Positions 24,433-32,277 of a stretch of 64,000 nucleotides of DNA are shown piece by piece. Made by a program: the position numbers and the translations under genes. The DNA is from Paenibacillus rubinfantis. GTDB taxonomy: Bacteria > Bacillota > Bacilli > Paenibacillales > Paenibacillaceae. The notes under the pieces are model-generated. The model did not search any database, had not been told where the DNA came from, and worked only from the letters and a program-made list of their open reading frames with translations. The stretch is taken from contig NZ_LN909055.1 of NCBI RefSeq assembly GCF_001486505.1, positions 1 to 64,000 of the forward strand, written 5' to 3'. The stretch's first letter is position 1. Each line of letters begins with the position of its first letter.

Positions 24433-24645
24433 ATGCTAAGAAGACTCCTCAATAAATTACTTCATTCCTCATCGCATAGCCGTCGAAGGCCTTACAGCAG
24501 TTCGGCTAAGCATTATGGGAAGCGCTACAGTAGCAGTCATGGCTACAGACGTCCGATGATGGGACACTCCTCCTCGGACTATAAACACCGCCACGGCCAC
24601 ATGGGCTCAGGGTATTACAAATCCAGAAGATATAGCTCCAGTTAG
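24433..24645 (+). CDS. Ser/Arg/His/Tyr-rich basic protein, 70 aa
   Basis: It starts at an ATG nine bases after AAAGGTGG. After a short basic amphipathic start (MLRRLLNKLLH) the protein is low-complexity: five Ser-Ser-Ser blocks separated by Arg/His/Tyr/Lys stretches, 18 Ser of 70 residues. It looks like the phosphorylated Ser/Lys/Arg-rich tails of spore coat proteins such as CotB/CotG. It is in an operon with the preceding kinase gene and followed by a strong terminator and sleB. No recognised family; a coat or cortex protein is the best guess. Confidence 0.7.
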   Translation: MLRRLLNKLLHSSSHSRRRPYSSSAKHYGKRYSSSHGYRRPMMGHSSSDYKHRHGHMGSGYYKSRRYSSS

Positions 24646-24657
24646 CTGAAAACCTGT

Positions 24658-24687
24658 CCCCCTCATCCTTTGAGAGGGGATTTTTTT
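24658..24687 (+). terminator. intrinsic terminator of the kinase operon
   Basis: CCCCTC (24659-24664) / GAGGGG (24674-24679) stem followed by seven T. Confidence 0.75.
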
Positions 24688-24786
24688 CTCACCCCTTCCC
24701 TGTTTTTCCGCTGGATGCCAAAAGTTGTGGGTTGTCCCGGTTCACGCTCTCCCCTACAATGTTGTAGGGAAAGGAGGTCACCCGAA

Positions 24787-25437
24787 ATGAACAAATTCCG
24801 AGGATTCCTTTTACTCTTGATGGTGGCGCTGGGGATCGGCCTGTTGGGTGGAGCAACGCCAACGCAGGCAGCCTCCGGGACGCTGAAGTTAGGCACGACA
24901 AGCGGCGATGTCTGGGATTTACAATACCGACTGAAGACGCTGGGCATCTTCAACGACCAGCTCACCGGATATTACGGGACCAAAACGCAACAAGCCGTGC
25001 GTACGTTCCAGTCACGTTATGGGCTTCAAGTGGATGGCGCAGCGGGAACCCAGACTTGGGCGGCGCTGAGAAAATATACGCTGAATCAAAGCGAAATGGA
25101 TCTGTTAGCCCGCGTGATTTATAGTGAAGCTCGTGGTGAGCCTTACACCGGGCAAGTGGCGGTTGGGGCCGTTGTGATGAATCGGATTCAATCGTCTTTA
25201 TTCCCTAATACGATCAACGGTGTTGTGTTTCAATCCGGCGCCTTTACGGCGGTTGATGACGGACAAATTTGGCTCACACCGGACCGTACGGCTTACCTTG
25301 CAGCCCTCGATGCAGTTAGAGGTTGGGATCCGTCCTATGGTTCGCTTTACTATTTCAATCCGAACACAGCCACAAGCAAATGGATTTGGTCACGTCCGCA
25401 GAAGCTTCAAATCGGTAACCATATTTTCACCAGTTAA
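24787..25437 (+). CDS. sleB: spore cortex-lytic enzyme SleB-like cell wall hydrolase
   Basis: A 216-residue secreted protein: signal peptide (MNKFRGFLLLLMVALGIG.. cleaved near TQAAS), a peptidoglycan-binding PG_binding_1 repeat (LKLGTTSGDVWDLQYRLKTLGIF..GAAGTQTWAALRKY) and a SleB hydrolase domain (LLARVIYSEARGEPYTGQVAVGAVVMNRI; Glu in YSEARGE catalytic). In spore formers SleB is a lytic transglycosylase that degrades cortex muramic-delta-lactam peptidoglycan during germination. Ribosome binding site AAAGGAGGTCA. YpeB, its usual partner, is not adjacent; this could be a SleB paralogue such as a CwlJ-like hydrolase. Confidence 0.88.
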   Translation: MNKFRGFLLLLMVALGIGLLGGATPTQAASGTLKLGTTSGDVWDLQYRLKTLGIFNDQLTGYYGTKTQQAVRTFQSRYGLQVDGAAGTQTWAALRKYTLNQSEMDLLARVIYSEARGEPYTGQVAVGAVVMNRIQSSLFPNTINGVVFQSGAFTAVDDGQIWLTPDRTAYLAALDAVRGWDPSYGSLYYFNPNTATSKWIWSRPQKLQIGNHIFTS

Positions 25438-25451
25438 TAGATCACAGCAGA

Positions 25452-25490
25452 AACAGGGTCTTGCGATTTCCGCAGGATCCTGTTTTTTTA
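25452..25490 (+). terminator. intrinsic terminator of sleB
   Basis: AACAGGGTCTTGC (25452-25464) / GCAGGATCCTGTT (25472-25484) imperfect stem followed by seven T. Confidence 0.8.
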
Positions 25491-25570
25491 TATGAAGCAC
25501 ATTCCTAAACGCCCCTGCACTATATATAAAAAACCGCACTCATTACGCGTAAAGGGGACAAGGAAAACCG

Positions 25571-27046
25571 ATGCCCATCAAAAACGGAAAACAGTACATC
25601 GAACGGATCGATCGCAGGCGCATTTCGCTATGGTACAACGGAGAACGCGTTAACGTTCCGTTATCCGAGCACCCTGCCTTTCGAGGGTTAATCCGAACGC
25701 AAGCCGCGATGTACGATGAACAGTGTGAAGATCACCTGCGAGACGTCATGACTTATGTGTCGCCGACAACCGGGGAGCGCGTTGGCCTTTCATTCTTGCC
25801 GCCAACAAGTTCCGAAGAGTTGATTCGCAAAAGGAGGATGTCCGAGATTTGGGCCCATTTCCATCATGGATTTCTCGGTCGCTCCCCCGATTATATGAAC
25901 ACTGCATTGATGTCGTTCTATACCGCAGCCTCGGTACTGGAGGCGATCGCGCCGGAATATGCCCAGAATCTGCGTAAGTATTACGAATATTGCCGGGACC
26001 ACGATATCACGTTATCCCATGCCTTCGTTCAACCCATGATCAGCAAAATGTCCGGACCCGCAGATCATGAAGAATCTCTGGCCGCAAAGGTGGTAGAGAT
26101 CCGACCCGAAGGTCTGGTTGTGAGCGGTGCTTTTCTTATGGCAACCCAGGGACCTACCTGCGAAGAAATCCTCGTCCTCCCCACGCCCTCCTTTATGTTG
26201 GGTGAAGGGCAAGTGAATCCCAGCGCATTCGCTTTTGCGGTGCCTAATGATTTGGATGGGATGACCTTTATTTGCCGAGAGAGCCACGCGTTTGATTCGA
26301 GTTTTGATCACCCTCTCTCCAGCCGTTTTGAGGAGATGGATACGATGGTGATCTTTGATCGCGTTCTCGTTCCGCAGGATCGGGTATTTTTCTATGGGGA
26401 TGAAGAGCTGTGCGATCGGTTGTTTCGTGAAGGGCACTTCCATGCTTACGCTGGTCACCAGATCCTCACTCGGTACATGGCCAAGACTGAATTTTTCCTA
26501 GGTCTCCTGCAAGCATTGGCCGAAGAGCAGAATACGGATACCGAGCAATCATTCCTGGGTTCAATCACCAAAATCATGGCGATGCTGGAGAACCTGAAGG
26601 CATTGCGGATGGCAGCCGAGATCGGCGGGACCTTCACCGCATCAGGTTACTATGTTCCTGCGCTGGCCCCCCTGACCGCCGCGGGTATCCAATTTCCCGA
26701 TTTGCATGAGGAAACGCTGCGGATGATCCGTACGATTAGTGCCAGCCAACTGATCATGAACCCGTTTGGGGCGGATTTTCATTCGGAAAACCAGGCTTAT
26801 CTCGAATCCTATTTGCAGGGATTATCCAGTCCGGCAAAAGATCGTGTCGCTCTTTTCAGGCTGGCATGGGAGCTGGGCGGCAGTGGGTTCGGTGGCAGGC
26901 AAAACCAGTTTGAGCGGTTCTTCTTCGGTAACGGGAAAACGATCGCGAATCGCATGTACGGCTGCTGTAATGAGTTAGAAGATTATAAGGCCCGCGTGTA
27001 CCAATTGATCGAGAACAGCAATATGCCGCCTGACCCCCTGTTTTGA
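25571..27046 (+). CDS. hpaB: 4-hydroxyphenylacetate 3-monooxygenase-type flavin hydroxylase (HpaB family)
   Basis: A 491-residue protein of the HpaB/YoaI family, the oxygenase component of two-component FADH2-dependent aromatic hydroxylases. It has the acyl-CoA-dehydrogenase-like fold, with FAVPNDLDGMTFICRES, the Arg/His-rich LFREGHFHAYAGHQILTRYMAKTEF and a C-terminal ERFFFGNGKTIANR. ATG at 25571 with AAAGGGGAC upstream. The flavin reductase partner HpaC and other catabolic genes are not nearby, so reduced flavin must come from elsewhere. Substrate uncertain (4-hydroxyphenylacetate or another phenol). Confidence 0.88.
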   Translation: MPIKNGKQYIERIDRRRISLWYNGERVNVPLSEHPAFRGLIRTQAAMYDEQCEDHLRDVMTYVSPTTGERVGLSFLPPTSSEELIRKRRMSEIWAHFHHGFLGRSPDYMNTALMSFYTAASVLEAIAPEYAQNLRKYYEYCRDHDITLSHAFVQPMISKMSGPADHEESLAAKVVEIRPEGLVVSGAFLMATQGPTCEEILVLPTPSFMLGEGQVNPSAFAFAVPNDLDGMTFICRESHAFDSSFDHPLSSRFEEMDTMVIFDRVLVPQDRVFFYGDEELCDRLFREGHFHAYAGHQILTRYMAKTEFFLGLLQALAEEQNTDTEQSFLGSITKIMAMLENLKALRMAAEIGGTFTASGYYVPALAPLTAAGIQFPDLHEETLRMIRTISASQLIMNPFGADFHSENQAYLESYLQGLSSPAKDRVALFRLAWELGGSGFGGRQNQFERFFFGNGKTIANRMYGCCNELEDYKARVYQLIENSNMPPDPLF

Positions 27047-27082
27047 GAGTTCCGAAAAAAAACTAGCGCCTTTTGGGATCGT

Positions 27083-27111
27083 TTGTTATAATAACCTTTG
27101 TTATTTAAAAT
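27083..27111 (+). promoter_or_regulatory. sigma-A promoter of the antiporter gene
   Basis: TTGTTA (27083-27088), a 17-bp spacer, TAAAAT (27106-27111). A short palindrome GTTATAATAAC overlaps the -35 side. Transcription would start near 27118. Confidence 0.55.
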
Positions 27112-27132
27112 TTGATACGTTGGATTTGGAGG

Positions 27133-27197
27133 AGCCTGTCACCAAGGGAGGATTATGCCGTTTTACGGTATAGCCGCCCGTGGTCACAGGCTTTTTT
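27133..27197 (+). promoter_or_regulatory. structured leader with terminator-like long hairpin
   Basis: Between promoter and antiporter gene, GAGCCTGTcACC (27132-27143) pairs with GGTcACAGGCTT (27182-27193). Inside are GGGaGG/CCgCCC and ATGCCG/CGGTAT (GU allowed). The result is one long hairpin with symmetric internal mismatches, followed by TTTTTT. It would terminate transcription before the ribosome binding site at 27240-27246, implying a regulated leader. It does not match the riboswitch classes I know (fluoride, c-di-AMP, guanidine, Mn). Confidence 0.5.
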
Positions 27198-27251
27198 GCG
27201 TCTGCAAAATGGTAATTATTGTTATTTCATACCTACTTAAGGAGGATTCAG

Positions 27252-28394
27252 ATGTTAATTTTAGAACTAGCTATTATTTTGATTGCATCCAAACTGGCGG
27301 GTGATCTAAGCGTAAGGTTAAAACAACCGGCAGTCCTGGGCAAGCTGTTGATCGGGATCGTCTTGGGGCCTGCCCTTCTCGGCTGGATTAACGAAACCAA
27401 CGTGCTGGAGGAGATTAGCCAGATTGGCGTGATCTTGTTAATGTTCCTGGCAGGTCTGGAAACGGATGTGGACGAGTTTAAGAGAACCGGGAAAGCTTCA
27501 ACGTACGTTGGACTCGCGGGCATCGCCCTCCCCTTCGGGTTAGGTTATTTGGCCGCTATATTGATGGGCATGTCCTTATTTGAAGCGGTTTTTCTCGGGT
27601 TGCTGCTCTCCGCAACAAGTGTCAGTATTTCGGTGCAAGCCTTAAAGGAGATGGGACGGCTGAAATCCAGAGAGGGCGCCACGATCCTTGGGGCGGCCGT
27701 CATCGATGATGTCTTGGTGATTATTCTGCTGGCTTTCGTGATGAGTTTTGCGGGCGGAGACGTTAACCTCGGTATGGTGATTCTGAAGAAGTTTCTCTTT
27801 TTCGCGGTGGCCATCCTCTTGAGCTGGAAGGTTGTTCCTTGGGTAATGCGCAAGTTCTCGCCGCTCCGGGTCTCCGAAACGGTGATTTCCGCAGGGTTAA
27901 TTATTTGCTTCCTTTTTGCCTATATGGCGGAGTACGCCGGTGTAGCAGCCATCATCGGGGCTTATATCGCAGGCGTTGCCCTTAGCTTAACCTCTTACAA
28001 ACATGAAGTTACGGAAAAGATCGAGACGATCGGTTATTCCATCTTTGTTCCCGTTTTCTTTACTACGATCGGTGTCAAGGTGGATTTTACCGGGTTAGCT
28101 TCGCAGATTCCGTTGATTGCAGGGTTAAGCGTCCTGGCCATTTCGACGAAGCTTGTAGGCTCGGCTTACGGAGCACGGATGGCAGGTTTTGGCTGGCGTA
28201 GCGCTTTAGGGATCGGATCGGCGATGGTTTCACGCGGTGAAGTGGCCTTAATCATCGCTGCAATCGGCCAGGATGCCGGCCTGCTTCAAGACGAGATGTT
28301 TGCCGTGATCGTGTTGGTTGTGCTGATCACAACGATCGTTACGCCGCCGATGATGAAGTTCTTTTTTGCCAAATCGGAAGAGTCAAGTTCATAA
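27252..28394 (+). CDS. CPA2 family cation:proton antiporter
   Basis: A 380-residue membrane protein with about 12-13 helices of the Kef/Nap CPA2 type: KLLIGIVLGPALLGWI, VILLMFLAGLETDVDEF, LLSATSVSISVQALKE, ILGAAVIDDVLVIILLAF (the paired Asp of the transport core), GAYIAGVALSLT, SAMVSRGEVALIIA. There is no C-terminal TrkA-N domain, so regulation is unlike KefB/C. It exchanges Na+ or K+ for H+. ATG at 27252 with AAGGAGGATT upstream. Preceded by a structured leader that may sense ions or another effector. Confidence 0.9.
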   Translation: MLILELAIILIASKLAGDLSVRLKQPAVLGKLLIGIVLGPALLGWINETNVLEEISQIGVILLMFLAGLETDVDEFKRTGKASTYVGLAGIALPFGLGYLAAILMGMSLFEAVFLGLLLSATSVSISVQALKEMGRLKSREGATILGAAVIDDVLVIILLAFVMSFAGGDVNLGMVILKKFLFFAVAILLSWKVVPWVMRKFSPLRVSETVISAGLIICFLFAYMAEYAGVAAIIGAYIAGVALSLTSYKHEVTEKIETIGYSIFVPVFFTTIGVKVDFTGLASQIPLIAGLSVLAISTKLVGSAYGARMAGFGWRSALGIGSAMVSRGEVALIIAAIGQDAGLLQDEMFAVIVLVVLITTIVTPPMMKFFFAKSEESSS

Positions 28395-28508
28395 TGACAG
28401 GCGGCTCCCCTTGGATAGGCCACCTCAAATTTCATGGTATTCGCCCAGCCGTCTTCTCCGCGTTTGCATATGATGATATTGCCTATTCATTGAAAGGAGC
28501 GATCACAT

Positions 28509-28934
28509 ATGGGATTTTTTCCATCGCCGGGACCCGGCGGAGGATTTCCGGGATTTCCTGGTGGACCTAGTGTACCGGGAGGTCCAGGGTTTCCGGGAGG
28601 TGGCCCTGGGGGATTTCCAGGGGGATTTCCAGGGGGAGGTCCGGGAGGATTCCCGGGCACTCCGGGAGGAGGACCGGGAAGCGTTCAACCGCCAACGTCG
28701 CCTCCACCACAATTTGTACCGCAAATGCAGGTCGGCACTTTCGCCATTGATCCGGGCGGGATCAGACGCTGCCTGTTCCGCAATACCTACGTTTGGCTGA
28801 ACAACGGAGAGCAATTCTGGTTTTTTCCGGTGTTTGTCGGGCGGAATTCCATCGCAGGATTTCGATGGTTTGGATTCTTCTGGGGATATTTTGGCATCGA
28901 TTTGAATCGAATTCGCTCGTTCACGTGCTTCTAA
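28509..28934 (+). CDS. Gly/Pro-rich (collagen-like) protein, 141 aa
   Basis: The first 60 residues are GGFPG / GGPG repeats encoded by a tandem GGN-CCN tract. A compact aromatic-rich C-terminal domain follows (IDPGGIRRCLFRNTYVWLNNGEQFWFFPVFVGRNSIAGFRWFGFFWGYFGIDLNRI), containing two Cys. It has no signal peptide or anchor. Proteins of this make-up are common in Paenibacillus and often mislabelled 'transporter'; a spore-surface or coat role is plausible but unproven. ATG after AAAGGAGCG. Confidence 0.75.
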   Translation: MGFFPSPGPGGGFPGFPGGPSVPGGPGFPGGGPGGFPGGFPGGGPGGFPGTPGGGPGSVQPPTSPPPQFVPQMQVGTFAIDPGGIRRCLFRNTYVWLNNGEQFWFFPVFVGRNSIAGFRWFGFFWGYFGIDLNRIRSFTCF

Positions 28935-28941
28935 GCAGACG

Positions 28942-28977
28942 GCGAAAGAGAACAGCCTGATGACTGCTCTCTTTCGC
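28942..28977 (+). terminator. possible terminator hairpin
   Basis: GCGAAAGAG (28942-28950) / CTCTTTCGC (28969-28977), seven bases after the Gly/Pro-rich gene stop. It is followed by TTATGTTAT rather than a clean T-run. Confidence 0.5.
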
Positions 28978-29019
28978 TTATGTTATCTCCTAGCTTGTCC
29001 ATTTGAAAATGGGTTTATC

Positions 29020-29063
29020 AAAAAGGGACCTCCATCCCCGCGCTAACGCGGAAATGGAAGTCC
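29020..29063 (-). terminator. intrinsic terminator of mntH
   Basis: Reverse strand: GGACTTCCAT..CCGCG (29063-29046) pairs with CGCGG..ATGGAGGTCC, then CCTTTTTG. Imperfect but long. Confidence 0.75.
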
Positions 29064-29079
29064 TCTTGCTTCTACAATC

Positions 29080-30381
29080 TCACAACAGCATTTGCACGAC
29101 CAGGAACAGGTTCAAACTGACAACCAAAGCGGAGATCATCCACCCCAGTGTGGTGGTCACCCGGTGATTAACCAGCCCACCCATGATTTTGCGGTTTGAG
29201 GTGAACAAGATCAAGGGAATCAAGGCAAAAGCAATCCCAAACGACAGAACCACTTGGCTCATCACCAGGGCATTCGTCGGATTGACGCCCGAAATGATAA
29301 TGGCGAGCGGCGGAATCGTCGTAATGGCCCGGCGCAAATACAAATTGATTCGCTTGTTGATGAAGCCTTGCATCACCACATCCCCGGCCATCGTGCCCAC
29401 CGAAGAACTGGACAAACCGGCGATCAATAAGCCCAGCCCAAAGGAAATGGCGGTGACCGGTCCTGCAATCGTCCCGAACTGATGGAAGGCAACGTCCAAA
29501 TCTTCAACCACTAAACCGTTTTTGAAGAGCAACCCCGCCGATACGACCACCATCGCCATATTCACGGCCCCAGCAATCAACATCGCCAACACAATATCGA
29601 TAAATTCCAGCTTGAAGATTTTCTTCTTCTCCGCTTCATTACGTCCTACGATCCGGTTTTGCGTTAACGAGGAATGCAGATAAATCGCGTGCGGCATGAC
29701 GGTAGCCCCTAAAATCCCAGCAGCCAGCAAGACGCTGTCCACCCCGTCAAATCGCGGGGTCACCATACCCGCACCAACCGCGCCAAAATCCGGATTCGCC
29801 GCAATCACTTGAAAGGCAAAGGCCAGCACAACGATCAGTACCATCGCCGCAATTCCGGCCTCCAGCGCACGATATCCCCTCCGCTGCAGCTCCAAGATGG
29901 CAAAGGAGCCGATCGCGGTGATCACAGCTGCCGGCAGCATTGGGATGCCAAACAGCAGATACAGCCCTAAGGCCGCCCCGATAAACTCAGCCAAATCCGT
30001 GGCGATAATGACAAGCTCGCTCTGGATCCACAAGAAAATTGATACGCCTTTGGGAAAACGGTCATGCGCGACCTCAGGCAAGTTTCTCCCGGTGGCAATA
30101 CCCAGCTTCGCCGATAATGACTGAATCAGCACCGCCATCAAATTGGAGGCGAAGATGACCCATAACAAGAGATATCCGTATTTGGATCCCGCCGTAATAT
30201 TCGTCGCGAAATTGCCGGGATCGATATATGCAACCGCTGCGATGAACGCGGGTCCTAGAAACGGTAACAGTCGTTTCAGGCCTTTCGTTCTGCCGTCTAA
30301 TACGGCATGAGCGGAGGATCGGTGATCCAGTTTATTTGTAGTAACTTGAGTAGTTTGTTGAGCAACACTTTGCTCCATCAT
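29080..30381 (-). CDS. mntH: Nramp family Mn2+/divalent metal:H+ symporter MntH
   Basis: A 433-residue membrane protein with about 11 helices. The metal-binding DPGN motif is in VAYIDPGNFATNI and the second-site MPH is in GATVMPHAIYLHS, both diagnostic of Nramp transporters. The first of two adjacent ATGs (30381) has AAGGGAGGG six bases upstream. It imports Mn2+ with protons across the cytoplasmic membrane. Upstream lie a good sigma-A promoter and an MntR-box-like dyad just after the -10, consistent with manganese repression. Confidence 0.95.
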   Translation of the reverse strand: MMEQSVAQQTTQVTTNKLDHRSSAHAVLDGRTKGLKRLLPFLGPAFIAAVAYIDPGNFATNITAGSKYGYLLLWVIFASNLMAVLIQSLSAKLGIATGRNLPEVAHDRFPKGVSIFLWIQSELVIIATDLAEFIGAALGLYLLFGIPMLPAAVITAIGSFAILELQRRGYRALEAGIAAMVLIVVLAFAFQVIAANPDFGAVGAGMVTPRFDGVDSVLLAAGILGATVMPHAIYLHSSLTQNRIVGRNEAEKKKIFKLEFIDIVLAMLIAGAVNMAMVVVSAGLLFKNGLVVEDLDVAFHQFGTIAGPVTAISFGLGLLIAGLSSSSVGTMAGDVVMQGFINKRINLYLRRAITTIPPLAIIISGVNPTNALVMSQVVLSFGIAFALIPLILFTSNRKIMGGLVNHRVTTTLGWMISALVVSLNLFLVVQMLL

Positions 30382-30426
30382 GACAATCCCTCCCTTACGC
30401 AATCCAAAGTTGTCTATATCCATTAA

Positions 30427-30444
30427 TGTTTCCTCAGTGCAACT
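30427..30444 (-). promoter_or_regulatory. MntR-box-like operator
   Basis: Reverse strand GTTGCACTGAGGAAAC (30443-30428) resembles the Bacillus mntH MntR site (TTTGCCTTAAGGAAAC): TTGC and AGGAAAC arms are kept. It lies immediately downstream of the -10 at 30455-30460, where a repressor would block initiation. Confidence 0.6.
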
Positions 30445-30454
30445 TTATAGCTTT

Positions 30455-30483
30455 AGTATATGCTTCATTTTGAAAAATGTAAA
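30455..30483 (-). promoter_or_regulatory. sigma-A promoter of mntH
   Basis: Reverse strand: TTTACA (30478-30483), a 17-bp spacer, TATACT (30455-30460). Confidence 0.75.
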
Positions 30484-30541
30484 TCCATTTTCTTGCGAAA
30501 TTGCAATTTATATCGCGGAGATTATCAATTGGAGTTCCCAC

Positions 30542-30597
30542 AAAAAAAAAGGCTGCGCCGCTCGTACGACTCATGGAGTCCACGTCGGTTCAGCCTT
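30542..30597 (-). terminator. intrinsic terminator of the GH35/sugar-import operon
   Basis: Reverse strand: AAGGCTGAACCG (from 30597) pairs with CGGCGCAGCCTT and is followed by nine T. It lies just after the solute-binding protein stop. Confidence 0.85.
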
Positions 30598-30633
30598 CGA
30601 TCTCTTTCCCTGTATTAGCTTTATAAATCGCGG

Positions 30634-32244
30634 TTATTCTCCTAGCTGGGCTTTATAGGCGTCTAGTTGCTTTTGCAGCTCGGCCAGCACCTTATCATAC
30701 CCGGCCTGCTTCAATTTGCTGCGGAACTCTTCGACCGCTTGCGCCGGATCTCCGGCTTTCCCCATCACAATGGCTGGCCCAAGCTCGCCGGTGACTTGCG
30801 AGATCGCGGTTAGCTCGGCTTCCACCGGCGTTTTATCGAAGACGAATTGTCCATACACGTAAGGCTTCTTGATTTTATCGTATTCCGCATACAACGTCTC
30901 TTCAATCTGATCCCAGGTCGTATCGCTTGGAATTTCAAACTTGTCAACCCGGCCGCCCCAGAAATCGGCATAAAAATTGTCTCTTGCCTCATCATAACCT
31001 TCTGGACGAGCACGTTTTCCATCCTTGATGGCGTATTGAACCCCTTCGATTCCATAGTTAATCAGATGATAGATCTCTTCATGATTGCGGATCAGATCAT
31101 AAGCCATCAGCGCGCGTTCCGGGTTTTTGCTGTGGGCGCCGAGAGAGGTGCCGCCATGGGTAATCGACAGCTCCATCAGGTTGGTTCCGCGCGTCCGGGA
31201 GAACGGAAACATCTGCAGCTCTGAACCGGGCTGCGCCTTATCCATCTCCACGCGAAGGCTGGAGAACGTCTGCGTATGGTGCTGGTCGAGTCCCGACAAT
31301 CCGGCTTTTAACGCATCGCGGTTGTTGTTTTTGTTATTCAAGGCATCCTCACGCCAGAAGCCTTGGTCCGCCCAGCTTTTCATCATGGTGGCATATTTCA
31401 GGAAGACATCCTCAAACACCGGGCTGGTGGCCGTAAACTTCTCTTCAAATGATTTCGCCGTAAATACAGGCATAAAGCCGGTAGAGATCGGAAGCTCCAG
31501 CTCATCCGTATAGGATTGCACGAAACCTCCCCAGGTTTGAGCACCGGATGCGGCATCCCATGGAATAACGTCCGGTTTAGTGTCCTTAATGTACCGCAGG
31601 TATTTCTCGATGCCTTCCCAATCCTTAATCGGTTCGGTTATCCCCGCTTCCTTCGCCCAATCGCCGCGATAGAAGAAACCATGGTTCACCCACTGCGTAT
31701 AATCGTTTTCCGGGATCAGGACGATTTTGCCGTTATATTTGCTCTCGTCCCAGTCCTCCTTCGGAATGGAATTCCACGTTTCCGGCGCATATTTCGGCAG
31801 AAGCTCATCCAGATTCATAAAAGCGCCGCGCTGTGCATTCCCCCAGGTGTCCAGCCAGTCGGTTCCGATCGTGATCAGGTCAATCGGCTCGCCGGAGGCT
31901 AACGCCAAATTGTATTTCGTCTGCCAATCCGCCCATTCGATCCATTTCCATTCCAGCTCCGCATTGATTTTTTCCTTCATAATCTTGTTGACTTCCGCAA
32001 GCACCTTCTCGAATTGGCCATTCTTCGGCTTATCCCCCAGAACGAGATAGCTGATCTTCACGAACTTGGACGTGTCCACCCCGGTGTCCGTCTCCTGACC
32101 GGAATTCGCTGGGTTCCCCCCATTGTTCGCCTGATCGCCGCCGGACCCGTTGTTGCTTTGACCGCCGCCGCAGGATGCAAGCAGCAGCACCAGCAGGCTT
32201 ACCATAAACCAGATTGAAGCCTTTTTCCATCGAACCATTCGCAT
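30634..32244 (-). CDS. sugar ABC transporter substrate-binding lipoprotein (CUT1)
   Basis: A 536-residue lipoprotein: signal peptide with lipobox LLLASCGGG, Gly/Asn/Ser linker, then a family-1-type binding protein of the LplA/LipO/YtcQ group (KISYLVLGDKPKNGQFEKVLAEVNKIMKEK; FYRGDWAKEAGITEPIKDWEGIEKYL). The large size (over 500 aa) is typical of Paenibacillus oligosaccharide binders. It is the last gene of the GH35-permease-permease-binding protein operon, so the ligand is probably a galactose-containing oligosaccharide. ATG at 32244 with GAGGGAGG upstream. Confidence 0.9.
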   Translation of the reverse strand: MRMVRWKKASIWFMVSLLVLLLASCGGGQSNNGSGGDQANNGGNPANSGQETDTGVDTSKFVKISYLVLGDKPKNGQFEKVLAEVNKIMKEKINAELEWKWIEWADWQTKYNLALASGEPIDLITIGTDWLDTWGNAQRGAFMNLDELLPKYAPETWNSIPKEDWDESKYNGKIVLIPENDYTQWVNHGFFYRGDWAKEAGITEPIKDWEGIEKYLRYIKDTKPDVIPWDAASGAQTWGGFVQSYTDELELPISTGFMPVFTAKSFEEKFTATSPVFEDVFLKYATMMKSWADQGFWREDALNNKNNNRDALKAGLSGLDQHHTQTFSSLRVEMDKAQPGSELQMFPFSRTRGTNLMELSITHGGTSLGAHSKNPERALMAYDLIRNHEEIYHLINYGIEGVQYAIKDGKRARPEGYDEARDNFYADFWGGRVDKFEIPSDTTWDQIEETLYAEYDKIKKPYVYGQFVFDKTPVEAELTAISQVTGELGPAIVMGKAGDPAQAVEEFRSKLKQAGYDKVLAELQKQLDAYKAQLGE

Positions 32245-32277
32245 AAACCTCCCTCTTCTATATAAAAGTGTGAAGCC

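Noticed and set aside
27129..27197. Fluoride, c-di-AMP or manganese riboswitch upstream of the antiporter
   Set aside because: The conserved cores of these classes could not be found; kept only as an unclassified structured leader.
28530..28690. Short tandem repeats resembling a CRISPR or minisatellite array
   Set aside because: No spacers; the repeats are in frame and encode Gly/Pro repeats. No CRISPR array or cas gene is present in the window.
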